DNA of 64,000 bases, from assembly GCA_911728435.2 (NCBI GenBank), contig OU452200.1, positions 38,765,715 through 38,829,714 of the forward strand. Reading direction: 5' to 3'. Source of the stretch: Apoderus coryli. Its lineage: Eukaryota > Arthropoda > Insecta > Coleoptera > Attelabidae. Of the stretch, positions 21,455 through 32,855 are shown in pieces; the first letter of the stretch is position 1, and every line of letters starts with the position of its first letter. Below the pieces are notes generated by a model. That model searched no databases. It was not told the origin of the DNA and saw only the letters and a program-made list of their open reading frames with translations. A program made the position numbers and the translations under genes.

Positions 21455-21513
21455 TTCGAGTAACAATATGTACAGACGGGCTACAATTTCAATTATAATA
21501 AAAAAAGTTCAAT
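21455..21513. repeat. short direct repeat, copy 1 (second copy at 21625-21683)
   Basis: TTCGAGTAACAATATGTACA followed by GACGGGCTACAATTTCAAT recurs almost exactly at 21625. A neighbouring segment, GTGTCGGGTGTAAA (in 21518-21569), recurs at 22211-22260 with AAGATTTC after it. These are parts of one degenerate repeat block of unknown origin. Confidence 0.7.
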
Positions 21514-21624
21514 AAGTTTGTGTTTAATTTTACGCATCTGCGCATGTGTCGGGTGTAAAAAGATTTCTTGCAACTCTATTAGTGACAGAAAGTTCTAGCA
21601 TCCGGGTCAAATTAAATGTATCCG

Positions 21625-21683
21625 TTCGAGTAACGATATGTACAGACGGGCTACAATTTCAATAATAATAAAAAAAGATCAAT
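21625..21683. repeat. short direct repeat, copy 2
   Basis: Second copy of the 21455 repeat, differing at a few bases (AACGATATG for AACAATATG). Confidence 0.7.
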
Positions 21684-22317
21684 GACCCAGTTTTCAACAA
21701 TAATAAAAACAGTTCCATGAGCCTGTTTTGAACTTGCAACTTTACGATTATGAGAGTAAATGTTTACACAATTGTGTGGTAACAGAGATGCCATGGTTGG
21801 TTTTTTAAAATGGTCTTTAAATGCAGACGCCCGGAACGTAGATGGTGAGGACGGTAAAAAATCAATATTCGGATGCCAAATGTGTCAATGTGTGTTAAAA
21901 ACAATTCTGCCAGATTTAGTTGATGACAAATTGATGGTTATATTATTGGGTAGTTGTTGGAAAATCATCTAATCATGTTCCGTGTGTAAATATATTGCGA
22001 AATGTGTGGATTTGTTGAGGAAAATGTGCTGGAATATGTTTATAGTGAAAATGTTCAAATAAAGTGTGGCATCCGCGAATTTCTCATCTTTTCTTGGTTG
22101 TTGTCAGATTTTGAATGAATTGAATGGAACTACATATAAATAATATGGATTTTTTCAACAACCACATTATTTTAGCAAAGATAAATTAAAATAAACTTGG
22201 GGAAATGAAGTTTGTGTTTAATTAAGCCTCTACGCGTGTGTCGGGTGTAAATAGATTTCGGTTTAATTAAGCTATTCCGCGAATAATGAGTACGAGTTAT
22301 CGGATAGCCATAATTTC
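21684..22317. other. unassigned sequence with one repeated segment
   Basis: Apart from the 22211-22260 repeat of 21518-21569 I see no feature. The open frame at 21760-21972 is unrecognised and has no support as a gene. Confidence 0.3.
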
Positions 22318-24250
22318 AATAATAATAATAATGCTTTATTGCTCAACAGTATTACAGAGCAACAATATCTTAAATAAATGATAATGTGCACACACATACA
22401 TAATCAAACATTTGCGTCACAATCATTGAGAAATACATAGCCAACTGAATATAATAGCGCCTTAATAAAGGTAAATAAAAACTCACACTTTTATGCTTAA
22501 AAATAGTAATAATCAATTAAATCAAATTCACACTCACAATGCATGCCTTCTCAAGATTGGTACAGCAGCTGAAACAATACTACCAAGTGGATCATGATTG
22601 ATATCAAAAACACTAGATATGCGGTTAAATACATCACACATATTAAATACAGGAGATCTACATTGAATATCAGTTCTAGCCCTAATGTTATAAAAAAGCA
22701 AGTTATTTCTGGCATGCTCACGTGGCACCCAAAAACTAACCCGCTCAAGGAGACTACTACAACAGATTTTGTTATTTAATAATTTGAATAAAAATACAAT
22801 TAGTGCTATGCCCCGACGCAAATCCAAACTGGAAACGTTAAAACGAGTGGTCAACAACGAATAATTTACACCTTGGTCAGGATAAGTTCCATCCTCCCGA
22901 AAACACAAAAACTTCAAAAATCTTCGTTGGACTCTCTCAATAAGTAATTTATAAGATATATAGTAGGGACACCATACAACTGAACAATATTCCAATTTCG
23001 AGCGAACATAGATAGGCATAGTATAAAATCCTCAAAATATTTAAGTCAGCAAAGGGTTTGGAGCATCTAACAACAAAGCCATAGATTCTTAGAGCATCGC
23101 TTACATTTGAACGAATATGGTCATTAAAAGAAAATTTAGAATCAAACAATACTCCTAAGTCATTCGTAGAATCATAACGTGTAATCGATATGTCATCAAT
23201 ACAATAATCATAATGCAGAGGCGTTTTCTTCCGCGTATATGTAACTACCTTACATTTGTCGGGGTTCAAATACAAACGGTTCGCAGCACACCAAAGTCTT
23301 ATGGCATCCAGACGAAGCTGTAAACTTTCACAATCCTCAGCACTGTTCACAGATTTAAAATTTTTAAGATCATCGGCGAAAAAGAGTCCTGAAAATTAAA
23401 AATAAAAGAGGACCAAAATTGGACCCCTGTGGTACTCCCGACACAGCTTTATAACAATGTGAGTCGAAACCATACAATGATACATATTGATATCTTTCAG
23501 ACAAATACGAGGAAAAAAGTGATACTAAACTCGGCCCAAAACCAAAACCCTCCAACTTCATCAGCAACACAACATGACTTATTCGATCAAACGCCTTGGC
23601 AAAGTCCGTGTAAACTGCATCAACCTGACCACATCTATCCAACTCATCACAAACAAACTGCGAAAATACAGCCAAATTTGTGACAGTCGACCGCTGAGGC
23701 ATAAAGCCATGTTGCATGTGCGTTATTTGATTTCTCACTTGAGGAAAAATGCGATTATATATATAACAATTTCAAATAGCTTTGAAAAATTAGATAATAT
23801 TGAAATTGGTCTATAATTCGATACCGAGTTTTGATCACCACTCTTAAAGACAGGACATACTTTGGCCTTCCTCCATTTAGTAGGGAATACTTCTGATTTG
23901 AGAATAAGATTATAAAGCATACATAGTGGTCGCGCATAAGCACAATCTTTTACCAAAAATGATGGAATAGCATCTGGTCCGACTGTAAACTTGTTCCTAA
24001 GCTTTCGAGAAGCCAAAATAATATCTTCCTCAGTAATATTACCAATAAATACCTGGGACGCAAATTCGATTCGAGGCAAATCTATCATGTCTTCATCATG
24101 ACTCACAAACACACTCTCAAAATACTGAGCAAAACTGTTGACGATTGCCCGCTGATCACTTAGATCATTATCACCACATTTCAAGAACAACACCCGAGCA
24201 TTGTAAGTTTGTATGTTTTTAAGCGAGTAGATTCCATAAGAATAACACAC
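22318..24250 (-). pseudogene. CR1/jockey-like LINE ORF2 3' half with (ATT)n tail
   Basis: On the minus strand: FAQYFESVFVSHDED, RNKFTVGPDAIPSFLVKDC, WRKAKVCPVFKSGDQ, NYRPISILSNFSKLFE, MQHGFMPQRSTVTNL, YTDFAKAFDRISH and SGVPQGSNFGPLLFL. Near 23390 about 20 residues are lost and the frame shifts into FADDLKNF (active site present). Then come LNPDKCKVVTYTRKK, STNDLGVLFDSKFSF and, after a frame change near 23010, YVRSKLEYCSVVWCP and LIERVQRRFLKFLCF, ending at 22534. The 3' UTR ends with five AAT units on the plus strand (22318-22332), the ATT-type tail. Frame breaks near 23735, 23390 and 23010 inactivate it. Confidence 0.88.
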
Positions 24251-25226
24251 AAATCTATTTCCTTTTCAAATGATTTTACTTTAATGAAAAAAGTGACGAT
24301 TTGGGAATTATTTTAAAAATGTTTCGCTTCAAAGAAGCCTCAACTAAACGTTTCCTTGCGCTGACTATTTGAACGTATGTTACAACACATGGCATATTTT
24401 ACACTTGTTTTGATTCTGAGAAATCCGTGCTCAAATTTACCCTGTTTTCGTTGAATATTAGAGTGAATAAGAGCTAACACGTTTTATCTTATTTAACAGG
24501 AAAAAATAGTGATGGAGGGCTGGAAACCAGATACCAATTAAGTCCGTACAAGAACGTTAATACACTAACGCTATTAGCATTTACTCTTCAATTTTGACCC
24601 ATTACTGCGTTACCGAGGATCTATCACGTAGGTATATAGCCATACTACGCCCGTGGAACTCCGCCTATTAAAATACAACCCGGCTGTATTGGATTTTATT
24701 TCTTTTTTGTTCCTGATGTGAGAGATTCGTATTCTTTTTTTTTGTGAGCGTTGCTTCAATCATTTGCATTTAGATGCGCCCCGGGTTGCATACACGGTGA
24801 GTTATTATTCCATTCGACGAGGTCATTTTTTACTGCCTTTTACGTTTTTGACGCCGACAGGCAAAATCCATAAAGGTAACAAATCTTTTCGGTAACTCGC
24901 GCTGTATGCATATACACAGTCATATTTGTAATCAACAAACAAAAAAAAACATTTTGGAACGAACATACAATATGTGGAAGTAACGTAATTTATATTCTGT
25001 TGCCAACAATAGTAGCTACTATCGATATTCGTAGAGAAACAGTCGAAACAAAAAAAGAAGCAAGAGTTAAATTTGTAACTGATTCCATCATGTTACCGTA
25101 TGTGTGTTTATCGTACAAACAACAGAGATTTCAATTGTTTTTCAAACAATATTTCTATTGAGAAATGTCCAAACGATCATGATAATTGAATTGGAGTCTT
25201 TTGTTATTATTGTAAGGTTTTTCTCG
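24251..25226. other. unassigned sequence
   Basis: I see no gene or paired repeat. Confidence 0.35.
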
Positions 25227-25327
25227 GTTCGTTTTGTGAAATAATAAAGAGATTTGAATTTAAACTAATTTATTTACACTTAATAACTAAACACTCAAAT
25301 AAACTAATAACTTAAAAGAACTATATA
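25227..25327. repeat. dispersed repeat, copy 1 (second copy 34526-34605)
   Basis: The segment running from GTTCG through AAACTAATTTATTTACACTT to AAAAGAACTAT recurs at 34526, where about 20 bp (a duplicated AAACTAATAA part) are absent. An AATAAAGAGATTTG stretch would suit the end of an LTR, but I cannot identify the element. Confidence 0.65.
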
Positions 25328-25330
25328 CAG

Positions 25331-26654
25331 AGAGTGGGACACGTGTCACAGAAAGTGAAGATATAGCAAATAATTTTGTAAATTATTTTACAGATGTGGG
25401 AAAAAATCTTGCTGAAAAAATAGACCAAACGAATAGGAAAACATACGAAAATGTGATAAATGTCAATTCGATGTCCTTATTAAATACCGACGAAATTGAA
25501 GTGAAGAAGGTTATAGAGGGACTAAAAATAGGTAAAGCACCAGGCTATGATGAAATAAAAGCCGAAACTTTAAAACATATCTCGAATGAAGTTAAGAGTC
25601 CTCTTGCATTTATAATCAACAAATGTTTTGAAACAGGTATATGCCCCAACTCATTTAAAAAAACTATTATCAAGCCTGTACACAAGTCGGGAGACAACTC
25701 ACTAATGAGTAATTATAGACCAATTTCGTTGATTACAAATTTTGCAAAAGTTTTTGAAAAGATCCTCAAATCCCGAATTAACGATTTTTTACTAACATAT
25801 AAAATTCTTTCAGATAGGCAGTTCGGTTTCAGAGAACAAAGATCTACACAGGATGCAATGTCTTATTTGAGTACTCAACTGTACAGAAATCTAAATGATA
25901 GGAAGCCAACTATGTGCATATTTGTTGACCTTAAAAGAGCATTTGACACTGTAAATCATAAAAAATTGCTGGATGTAGTTGGTAAATGTGGATTGAGAGG
26001 TATCGTATATCAACTGATTGAAAGCTATTTGAGAGATCGGGACCAAGTGGTGAAAATCAATGAATCGACTAGTCATAAAAGAATAATTGAATGTGGAGTT
26101 CCCCAAGGGACGGTTCTTGGTCCCTTGTTGTTTAACATATACCTTAATGATTTGTATACGATAGACACCGTGGGCAATATAATAAGCTTTGCAGACGATA
26201 CTGCTGTTTTGTATAGTGACTCCAATTGGTCTATCTTGAAGGAAAATGTTGAAACAGATTTCCAGAACATTATTGATTATTTTAACTCCAAATCTCTCAC
26301 TATTAATTTTGACAAGACACATTTTATGTGTTTTGCCTCATACATAAATGGTCTTCCTGATTACGACCAGTTAAATCTCAAGAAAGGATTGAACATAATT
26401 ACTATTGATAAAAAAGATTATATAAAATATTTGGGAATTTTTCTCGATGGTCATTTGAAATACATACATGTCAAAAATGTAGTAATGAAAGATCCTTGTT
26501 GTATAAATTTAAATATCCCTATGGCTTACGGTATAATGTATTGGGGAGGGGCAGGGGATGCAATTAGGGTCTTTATAAAACAGAAAAAAATCATTAGAAC
26601 AATGACTAAAATAAATCAGAAAACCTCGTGTAAAACTTACTTTAAAACGAACTG
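25331..26654 (+). pseudogene. jockey-like LINE reverse transcriptase, 5' part of an interrupted copy
   Basis: An open frame of more than 430 codons, 5'-truncated: SEDIANNFVNYFTDVGKNL, GKAPGYDEIKAETL, HKSGDNSLMSNYRPISL, RQFGFREQRSTQDAM, VDLKRAFDTVNHKKLL, CGVPQGTVLGPLLFN, SFADDTAVLYSD (active site intact) and IDKKDYIKYLGIFLDGHLK. After LKYIHVKN some residues are lost before MAYGIMYWGGAG and KIIRTMTKINQKTSCKTYF. It stops at a junction with another LINE (26655-27240). Its natural continuation, LPIHVRTDN onward, is found after that insert at 27244. It is the best-preserved RT domain in the window, but lacks the endonuclease and first ORF. Confidence 0.9.
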
Positions 26655-27210
26655 AAATGGTTGCGTATCGAAACAAGTGTTAAATACCATTACTCAGTTT
26701 TCATTTTTCGTCTTCTTGGTTCTTCTAATCCTCCATATCTTCGAAATAAACTGCAATTCAGGCACAATTTGCATAATGTTAATATCAGAGATAGCACAAA
26801 ATTATGTCTTCCGAGATTCCGTACCGCCATGTTTAAGAGATCTTTTAGTTATAATGCTTCAACTGTATATAACTCTGTGCCTAACGATTTCAAACATCTA
26901 AGTTTGTATGTTTTCCGTAGAAAATGTCGTGATTTTTTTCTTGCTTCGCAATAATACTAATTACTCTGGATTAGTTAATTTTGTCAATTTTTCAATGTAA
27001 TTAAAATATAATTACGTGTTAACATTTAATTAATGCCTAAATTTCATTTGGTCAATTTTGTTATATTATACAATAATATTTTTGTATTAATTTTTAGAAT
27101 TTACTGTTTAATTTTTTCTAAGGTTGAGTTGAGTAGCATTTATGCTAGACTTCGCCTTTATAAACACAATAATATGTAATATCGATGTAATATGTGTTTA
27201 ATAAAGCCAC

Positions 27211-27240
<30 letters not shown>
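26655..27240 (+). mobile_element. 5'-truncated LINE insertion with (ATT)n tail
   Basis: About 586 bp with only a C-terminal coding end (YHYSVFIFRLLGSSNPPYLR, then RSFSYNASTVYNSVPNDF and a stop at 26952-26954). A 3' UTR and AATAAAGCCACTTT follow, then an uninterrupted run of ATT units (about 27211-27240). It sits inside the jockey-like LINE, whose two halves join across it. Its 3' UTR contains GCTAGACTTCGCC, which resembles other ATT-tailed ends at 36840-36914 and 41500-41552. Confidence 0.78.
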
Positions 27241-27242
<2 letters not shown>

Positions 27243-27620
27243 AATGCTGCCTATACATGTACGCACTGATAATCAACATAAAAAAGCTATTAGGATCAAT
27301 AAAAAAAAGAGAAAATATACACAATTTGATAGGAGAATTAAAGACAGCCTAGAATTGCCATTCTCCAGACTATCGAAGGGTCAGAAAAACCCGAACTATA
27401 TAGGCAAGATTCTGAGAGTTGGAGGGGACATGAAAATAGATAAGTTCAAGCTCGAGCTGAAAGACTTTTTTGTTCGTGAATGTTTTTATTCAGTTGACGA
27501 ATTTCTAGATTATTAATTGTTTGTCTTGTCGCTGTGATACTTGTAATATGTAACTGTTATACTGTTTGATTTTTATTGTTATTTTGACGAGCCGACAAAA
27601 AAAATAAAATCAAAAAAAAA
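27241..27620 (+). pseudogene. jockey-like LINE, 3' part after the insert
   Basis: The C-terminal 90 codons of ORF2: LPIHVRTDNQHKKAIRI, PFSRLSKGQKNPNYIGKIL, then KLELKDFFVRECFYSVDEFL and a stop at 27514-27516. The FYSVDEFL ending matches FYSIDEFL of the LINE at 52455-53600, so both are one family. The 3' UTR ends in an A-rich tail (about 27597-27624). Confidence 0.82.
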
Positions 27621-27624
27621 AAAA

Positions 27625-28139
27625 TTAATAGGTTACAAAATCAGACGTTGAAAGAATTTTGAAAATCTGAATAGTTCACCCTGTATAATGCAATTGGGCG
27701 AATTGATTTTTCATTTGAAAGCAAAATTTAAAATAGAATAACTTCTATCTGTAATCCCTATAGAGTGTTCCATATATAATTTAAAAATTTATTAAAAATC
27801 TAATTTTAGAATTTACATTTATATTTATTTTAAAGACAAATTTATTTATTTATTTATTACTTTGAATAAGTCATTATCCATTTTCAATAGTGTGTTGTAT
27901 GAATATTCAATTAACATTAACATAATTTTTCTAATTTAATTCATGTATACACATATTAGCACTTTATGTTAATTTTGCTAGAAAGACATGTGTTTAACAT
28001 ACTTTATTAGCTTGTTCATTAAATTGATAAATTTGTACCTATAGACAAGTACCTAAGTAATGTAACCGAGATAGTGTTAATTATTTTTCTACGCAATAAC
28101 TTTATTTATTTATATTCATAAAATACTTTCGCTGACTGA
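27625..28139. other. AT-rich sequence with one CACCCTGTA end
   Basis: No gene. TTCACCCTGTATAATG near 27676 is an unpaired element end. Confidence 0.35.
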
Positions 28140-29046
28140 CTCATCACGCACAGCACATAAAGCCTAAGCTATTAACATTAATTCTTGAGGCAAGTTGGGA
28201 GTCAGGACGTAGGTATACAGTGCCATCAAATTAACTTGGCTACATTTTAGACGGCTAAACCATATTATCATTTGCGGCCGTATTTCGCCAATAACTCGTT
28301 GAATGTTGATTTCCAGGTGTTCAATTGTCTGTGGTTTATCGATGTAGACATGTGACTTGACATAACCCCAAAGAAAATAATCCAATGGGGTTAAATCACA
28401 CGATCTTGGTGGCCAATTAATTGGATCATTACGCGAAATTATTCTTTGGTGGTGCTGTGGGGCATGTAGCTTTGCCCTGTTGGAACCACATGTCAGCAAG
28501 ATTCATGCCGACTAATTGAGGTTCGAAAAAATTTCTAATCATGTCCCTATACCGTTCACCATTAACACTAACATTCTGACCATCGTTTTTGAAGACATAT
28601 GGACCAATGACTTCGCCAGCGCATAAATCGCACCAAAGAGTAATTTTCTGTGGCTATATTGGTGTTTCGACATAATAATAATCATCCTCACTCCAAATGT
28701 GACAATTCTGCTTATTTACGTATACATGAACTAAAAATGGGCTTCATCGGAGAACAACATTTTGAATGGAAATTCAATATCAATTTATGCTATGTATATA
28801 CCCATTCGCCGAATTCGATGCTCGTTTGGCTTTCAATTTCTGCACAAGTTGAATCTTCCATAAAGTGGATGGACACAACACCATAGTTGCTGAGAACGAA
28901 TTGGTTGATATGGACCTTCTTCTTCTCACGGGATGCACATTATCATTAAGAGTAAACGTGGTCCGAAAACGATGACGAACAGAACCATTATTTTGATAAA
29001 AAAATTCAACAATTTTCAAGCGTTGCTCTGGTGTAAGTCTAACCAT
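28140..29046 (-). pseudogene. DD41D mariner transposase pseudogene
   Basis: Starts MVRLTPEQRLKIVEFFYQNN at 29046 (minus strand), a typical first helix-turn-helix. It keeps fragments of the HTH linker (QLVQKLK), a SDE block (near 28750), IWSEDD, a GEVIGPY block and NVSVNGERYRDMI, followed by ADMWFQQGKATC, where the second catalytic Asp is replaced (QQG for QQD). Then come NWPPRSCDLTPLDYFLWGY (third Asp present), YVKSHVYIDKPQTIEHLEIN and a stop near 28164. Several frame changes are present. I could not find its TIRs. Confidence 0.8.
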
Positions 29047-30377
29047 AATGAAATGTTAAACCAAACTAAACAAAAAGCAACTGTCAGCTGTTGAATGGGT
29101 TATCAAATAAAGCAACCTTGCTAACTCAAACTTGAACACTTCCAAAAAAAAAACCGCAAATTTATAGTAATATTACTTATCTATGTAATTGTAACAAAAC
29201 AAACAAACTTACGATGATAAGTGTTTTGAGGGTCCAAGATCAGCAGTAACATCACCATAACCTAATATTAGTTTGGCAATATATCAAAAACTAAACAATT
29301 TAGGACCATAAACCCTTATGCAAACTTATCCATATTTTTAATGCTAAGTATGATAACCTTATAAAAACTGGGGGGTTTCTATTTGAAAAAAAAAATGAGA
29401 GAATTTCATATTTATTACTATTTCTGGTACACCCTGTATTAATATTGACCAAAAAAATTAAAAAGTCTAAAAAAGTGAATATTTTTCAAGCAGAAACTGA
29501 ACCGAAATTATTTAATTAACTTTTCCTTATGTCAAAAATTGATAATAATTATTTTAGAGCCACCACAAGTCCTTTTTGACATAAAACGACAAAACATGAT
29601 ACACAAAATCTACTTAAAATCTTGTGTAGAATCCAGGACAGTAATAATAAATAGGGTATTCCATTTGGAATCAAAAAGTTAATATCAACTTCCGGTATCA
29701 CCGGATGTGTCATTAACTTACAATTATTTTAGCCAACCTGCCCCTGTCGACATAATTGAACTGCCAAATTTTCAAAATTACAGTTTTTCTTACACAGAAC
29801 GATTCAGTTGAGCTGATTGGACCTCCTGTAGATATTGTTCCTTTGTTGTAAAAGTAATTGTTAATATTTTGTAAGCGCTTTGTCAATCATCAATGTGTTA
29901 ATGTTTAAATTTGTATAGTATGAATTTTATTTAAATTTTGTTAGTGGATGGCATTTTGCTTTACCTACCCAGGGAAACTGTTGTGAACGCGCTAAAAAAA
30001 TCGGTTTAACCCTGTGATAGGGGTGCACACAACCGCCAAATTCTTAAATAGCAGTAGGGGTCGTGTGATACATTTGAAAGCACTTTTCATGCTCTATTAA
30101 AACAATGAAAATATATTCAAGATTAGAAGTATGACTTTTAAAATCTTTAAATCCTTTTTTAAACCCCTTGCCTCCGCTCAATTATTCTTAATTTTATTAT
30201 TTGAGTTTTATGTTTAATTTTATATAAACATTTTTTTTTTCTCTTCCACAATGTGGTAAGTGACGTGTTAGTATTTCATAATTGAAACCTTATTGTATTG
30301 TTCTTTTTCAGACCTTTGTAATTTGAACTCATTACGATATGTTAAATAATTCCAATTAGCTTTCTATTCTGACGGAA
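29047..30377. other. unassigned sequence
   Basis: No gene. GTACACCCTGTATTAATA near 29427 is an unpaired element end. Confidence 0.35.
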
Positions 30378-30418
30378 CCACTGATGATGGAAACATCGTT
30401 TTCCGAAACATTCTATGG
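30378..30418 (+). other. hammerhead-like CTGATGA-hairpin-GAAAC motif
   Basis: CCACTGATGA, an extra T, a hairpin (GGAAA/TTTCC), then GAAACATT and CTATGG, whose TGG pairs back to CCA. Core boxes match a reduced hammerhead, but the extra base and weak stem III make activity uncertain. Confidence 0.4.
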
Positions 30419-31810
30419 TAATTTAATTATAAAAGCTTGTACTGTGAAGTACACGCCTTTTATTCAAATCATCATCACTTCTCATTACTATTTACTACAA
30501 CATATATGTTTCCTTAAGAAAAAAGACAATATTATAATATTTGACCGATAAGCGAGTTCTACACCTGATTTTCCTTCAACATATATTATAACGTACGACT
30601 CTTAATATAATAATAAAATGACATTTCATGTACCTACCCTAATCTCAATTCGTTAATCCAAAAAATGTACACATATCGGAAATAAGAAGAAAACACACCA
30701 ATATTATAATACAAACCTACCCCTATTCAGTAGTAATAAGTCTATTTTTTGTAGGGAGATACAGTCACATCTGCTTAGGGATGTTACACGAACGTGCTCA
30801 CCAGTTGACAGATTAAATTATATATATTATATTATTATATAGGTAAGGGTTGGGGTAGCATGGAAAAAATTATTATAACAACAAGAATGTAACACGAGGG
30901 GGTACTGAAAAATATATACTGCATCGATAAACTACTTACAGGCTTACAACAACCCTATGATTGGGGGGGACAACACAATGATGTATATAATCATCTAATG
31001 AAACAGCGCTTCATTGTGTTTACGCTTATTAACGTTTTGATTTTAAATACTTTTGAAATTATTCATGAAGTGGGACACGTTGATTTTATTTTTTCATTTA
31101 AAGATTATAAAATACGAAGCTGAAATAAAATCTTAAATATTAAAAAATGTATAATTGGCTACTAGCACTTTCGCAGGGACAAACGGTTTGTTTAGGTTTA
31201 GGAGACCGCTGGGTAGGACCGTTCCTGGCATGCACGCAGGCGCAAAATTTTAGGGACGCAAATCGACGGTCATTCAGTATTCTTTATTACAATTTTAAAT
31301 AAAATGCTTACTTGATCTGCATTCTGTTATTATTTCATTGATAACATGGAATTTATACCAGGTGTCCCACCGGGAAGGGATTCGATCGATTATGGAGAAA
31401 CTACACTGTGGAACAATCTGAATATCTGGTGTGGTACTTAGGTCGACGGGACCAATTCGGCTAAAATGTTTTCAAGAATCTAGCACTTCCGGTTATACCG
31501 GAAATGGGTGTCAACTTCCTTATTTCAAATACGACCCTATATCAATTATATTTTTTTTGGATTTTCTTTGTAATTCTAAACATATTTCATGCATAATATG
31601 TTATACCTATCGCCAGCATATTTGAAATTTTATGTCAAAAATGACGTTTTCAGAATAGAGAATAATAACAATTTTTTATTATATGGAAGCTTTAATAATT
31701 TAATTTGTTAGAATATCCTAGAAGATATACACCTACTTTAGCCGCCTATTTTAAAAAAAGGATAAAAAATCAAATTGAAAAAAGTGTCATAAATCAAAAT
31801 TTTTAAATGG
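30419..31810. other. unassigned AT-rich sequence
   Basis: No gene seen. The open frame at 31431-31625 has no motif. Confidence 0.35.
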
Positions 31811-31962
31811 CAGTTTTTGGGATAGACATCCTTTCATAAACTTGCATTATTTTTGATGCAAAAAAATAAAAAAAATATAAAATGGGGGTATTTTATATTT
31901 TTTTTATTTTTTTGCATAAAAAATAATGCAAGTTTATGAAAGGATGTCTATCCCAAAAACTG
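31811..31962. repeat. near-perfect 152-bp hairpin
   Basis: Two arms of about 73 bp, CAGTTTTTGGGATAGACATC outward end and its exact complement at 31962, meet at a six-base GGGGGT loop. I see one mismatch (near the TTTGATGCA/TGCATAAA region). No terminal duplication or ORF is evident. Confidence 0.9.
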
Positions 31963-32681
31963 TTAGTTTTCAAAATATTGGCAATTTTACATTTTTCTAT
32001 TACAATAGTGATATGAATTTGAAATTTAATTGATTTTAGTTGGCCATGATGGCTTTAGATAGCAGATAAATATGACACTTGACAAAAATAATCAACAACT
32101 ATGACAAATTGTATACATTAATTAGTAGTAATAATCATGGCGGGCGTATAAATTATACTAACGAATACTATCTAAATTTGTTTATTATTTATGGCAGAAA
32201 ATGTATCACACGTTTGTGATATCACTCTGTCACATTATCCATAAATCCACGTATCCCACTCCCACAAGATTCCGACATATTCGAACGAACCTCGTATACT
32301 TGGGAAATGACCCCAACAAAAAATATTATGGCATTACAAGATTTGTTTTAACGAATAATCAAATAAATATGTATATTATGCATACAATAAACAATAAATA
32401 TTACATTATTATAGCAAAAACAAATAATAATAGCAACGTATATTTATAGTAGTAGGTATTATACGTGTAGGTACCTACTAGATATATAAAACAGTTTATA
32501 GATAATTAAAGCACGCTATCCAAACAATACTACATTGTTCACAAGCTGTTCGTACGGTTCACGTGTAATTTTATAAATTGAAAATAATTCTAGCGTGAGT
32601 TAATAACGGCATGTTATTTATATACATGGGCGGCGCACAGATCAAATAAAAGTTTTTTTGGATATAAACAAAAAATTTATA
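31963..32681. other. unassigned AT-rich sequence
   Basis: No gene. The open frame at 32201-32449 is not supported by any motif. Confidence 0.3.
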
Positions 32682-32790
32682 TACGAGGGTTGTTTTTTAT
32701 GTTTTTTCAAAATAGTCGCCTTTATGATTCATACACTTTTTTTCATTCAATTTTGATATTATCTTTCTCCAATAAATGTGTACAGAAGGC
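32682..32790 (+). repeat. solitary mariner-type 5' TIR fragment
   Basis: TACGAGGGTTGTTTTTTATG at 32682 resembles the TACGAGGGTTGCCTTTTAT terminus of the DD34D mariner at 45332, followed by AAAATAGTCGCC. No transposase or second end was found downstream, so this is a fragment. Confidence 0.55.
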
Positions 32791-32818
32791 AAAATTAATG
32801 TTATTTTTTTGTTTCAGC

Positions 32819-32855
32819 GCCCTGAAGATGATGTAAAATACATCGAAACGTTGGC
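32819..32855 (+). other. hammerhead-like CTGAAGA-hairpin-GAAACGTT motif
   Basis: GCC, CTGAAGA, an extra T, hairpin GATGT/ACATC, GAAACGTT and GGC pairing with the first GCC. Same architecture as 9873-9911. Confidence 0.45.

Noticed and set aside
25235..25327. LTR retrotransposon end
   Set aside because: AATAAAGAGATTTG and the second copy at 34526 fit an LTR, but no TG...CA ends, primer-binding site or gag-pol is visible.
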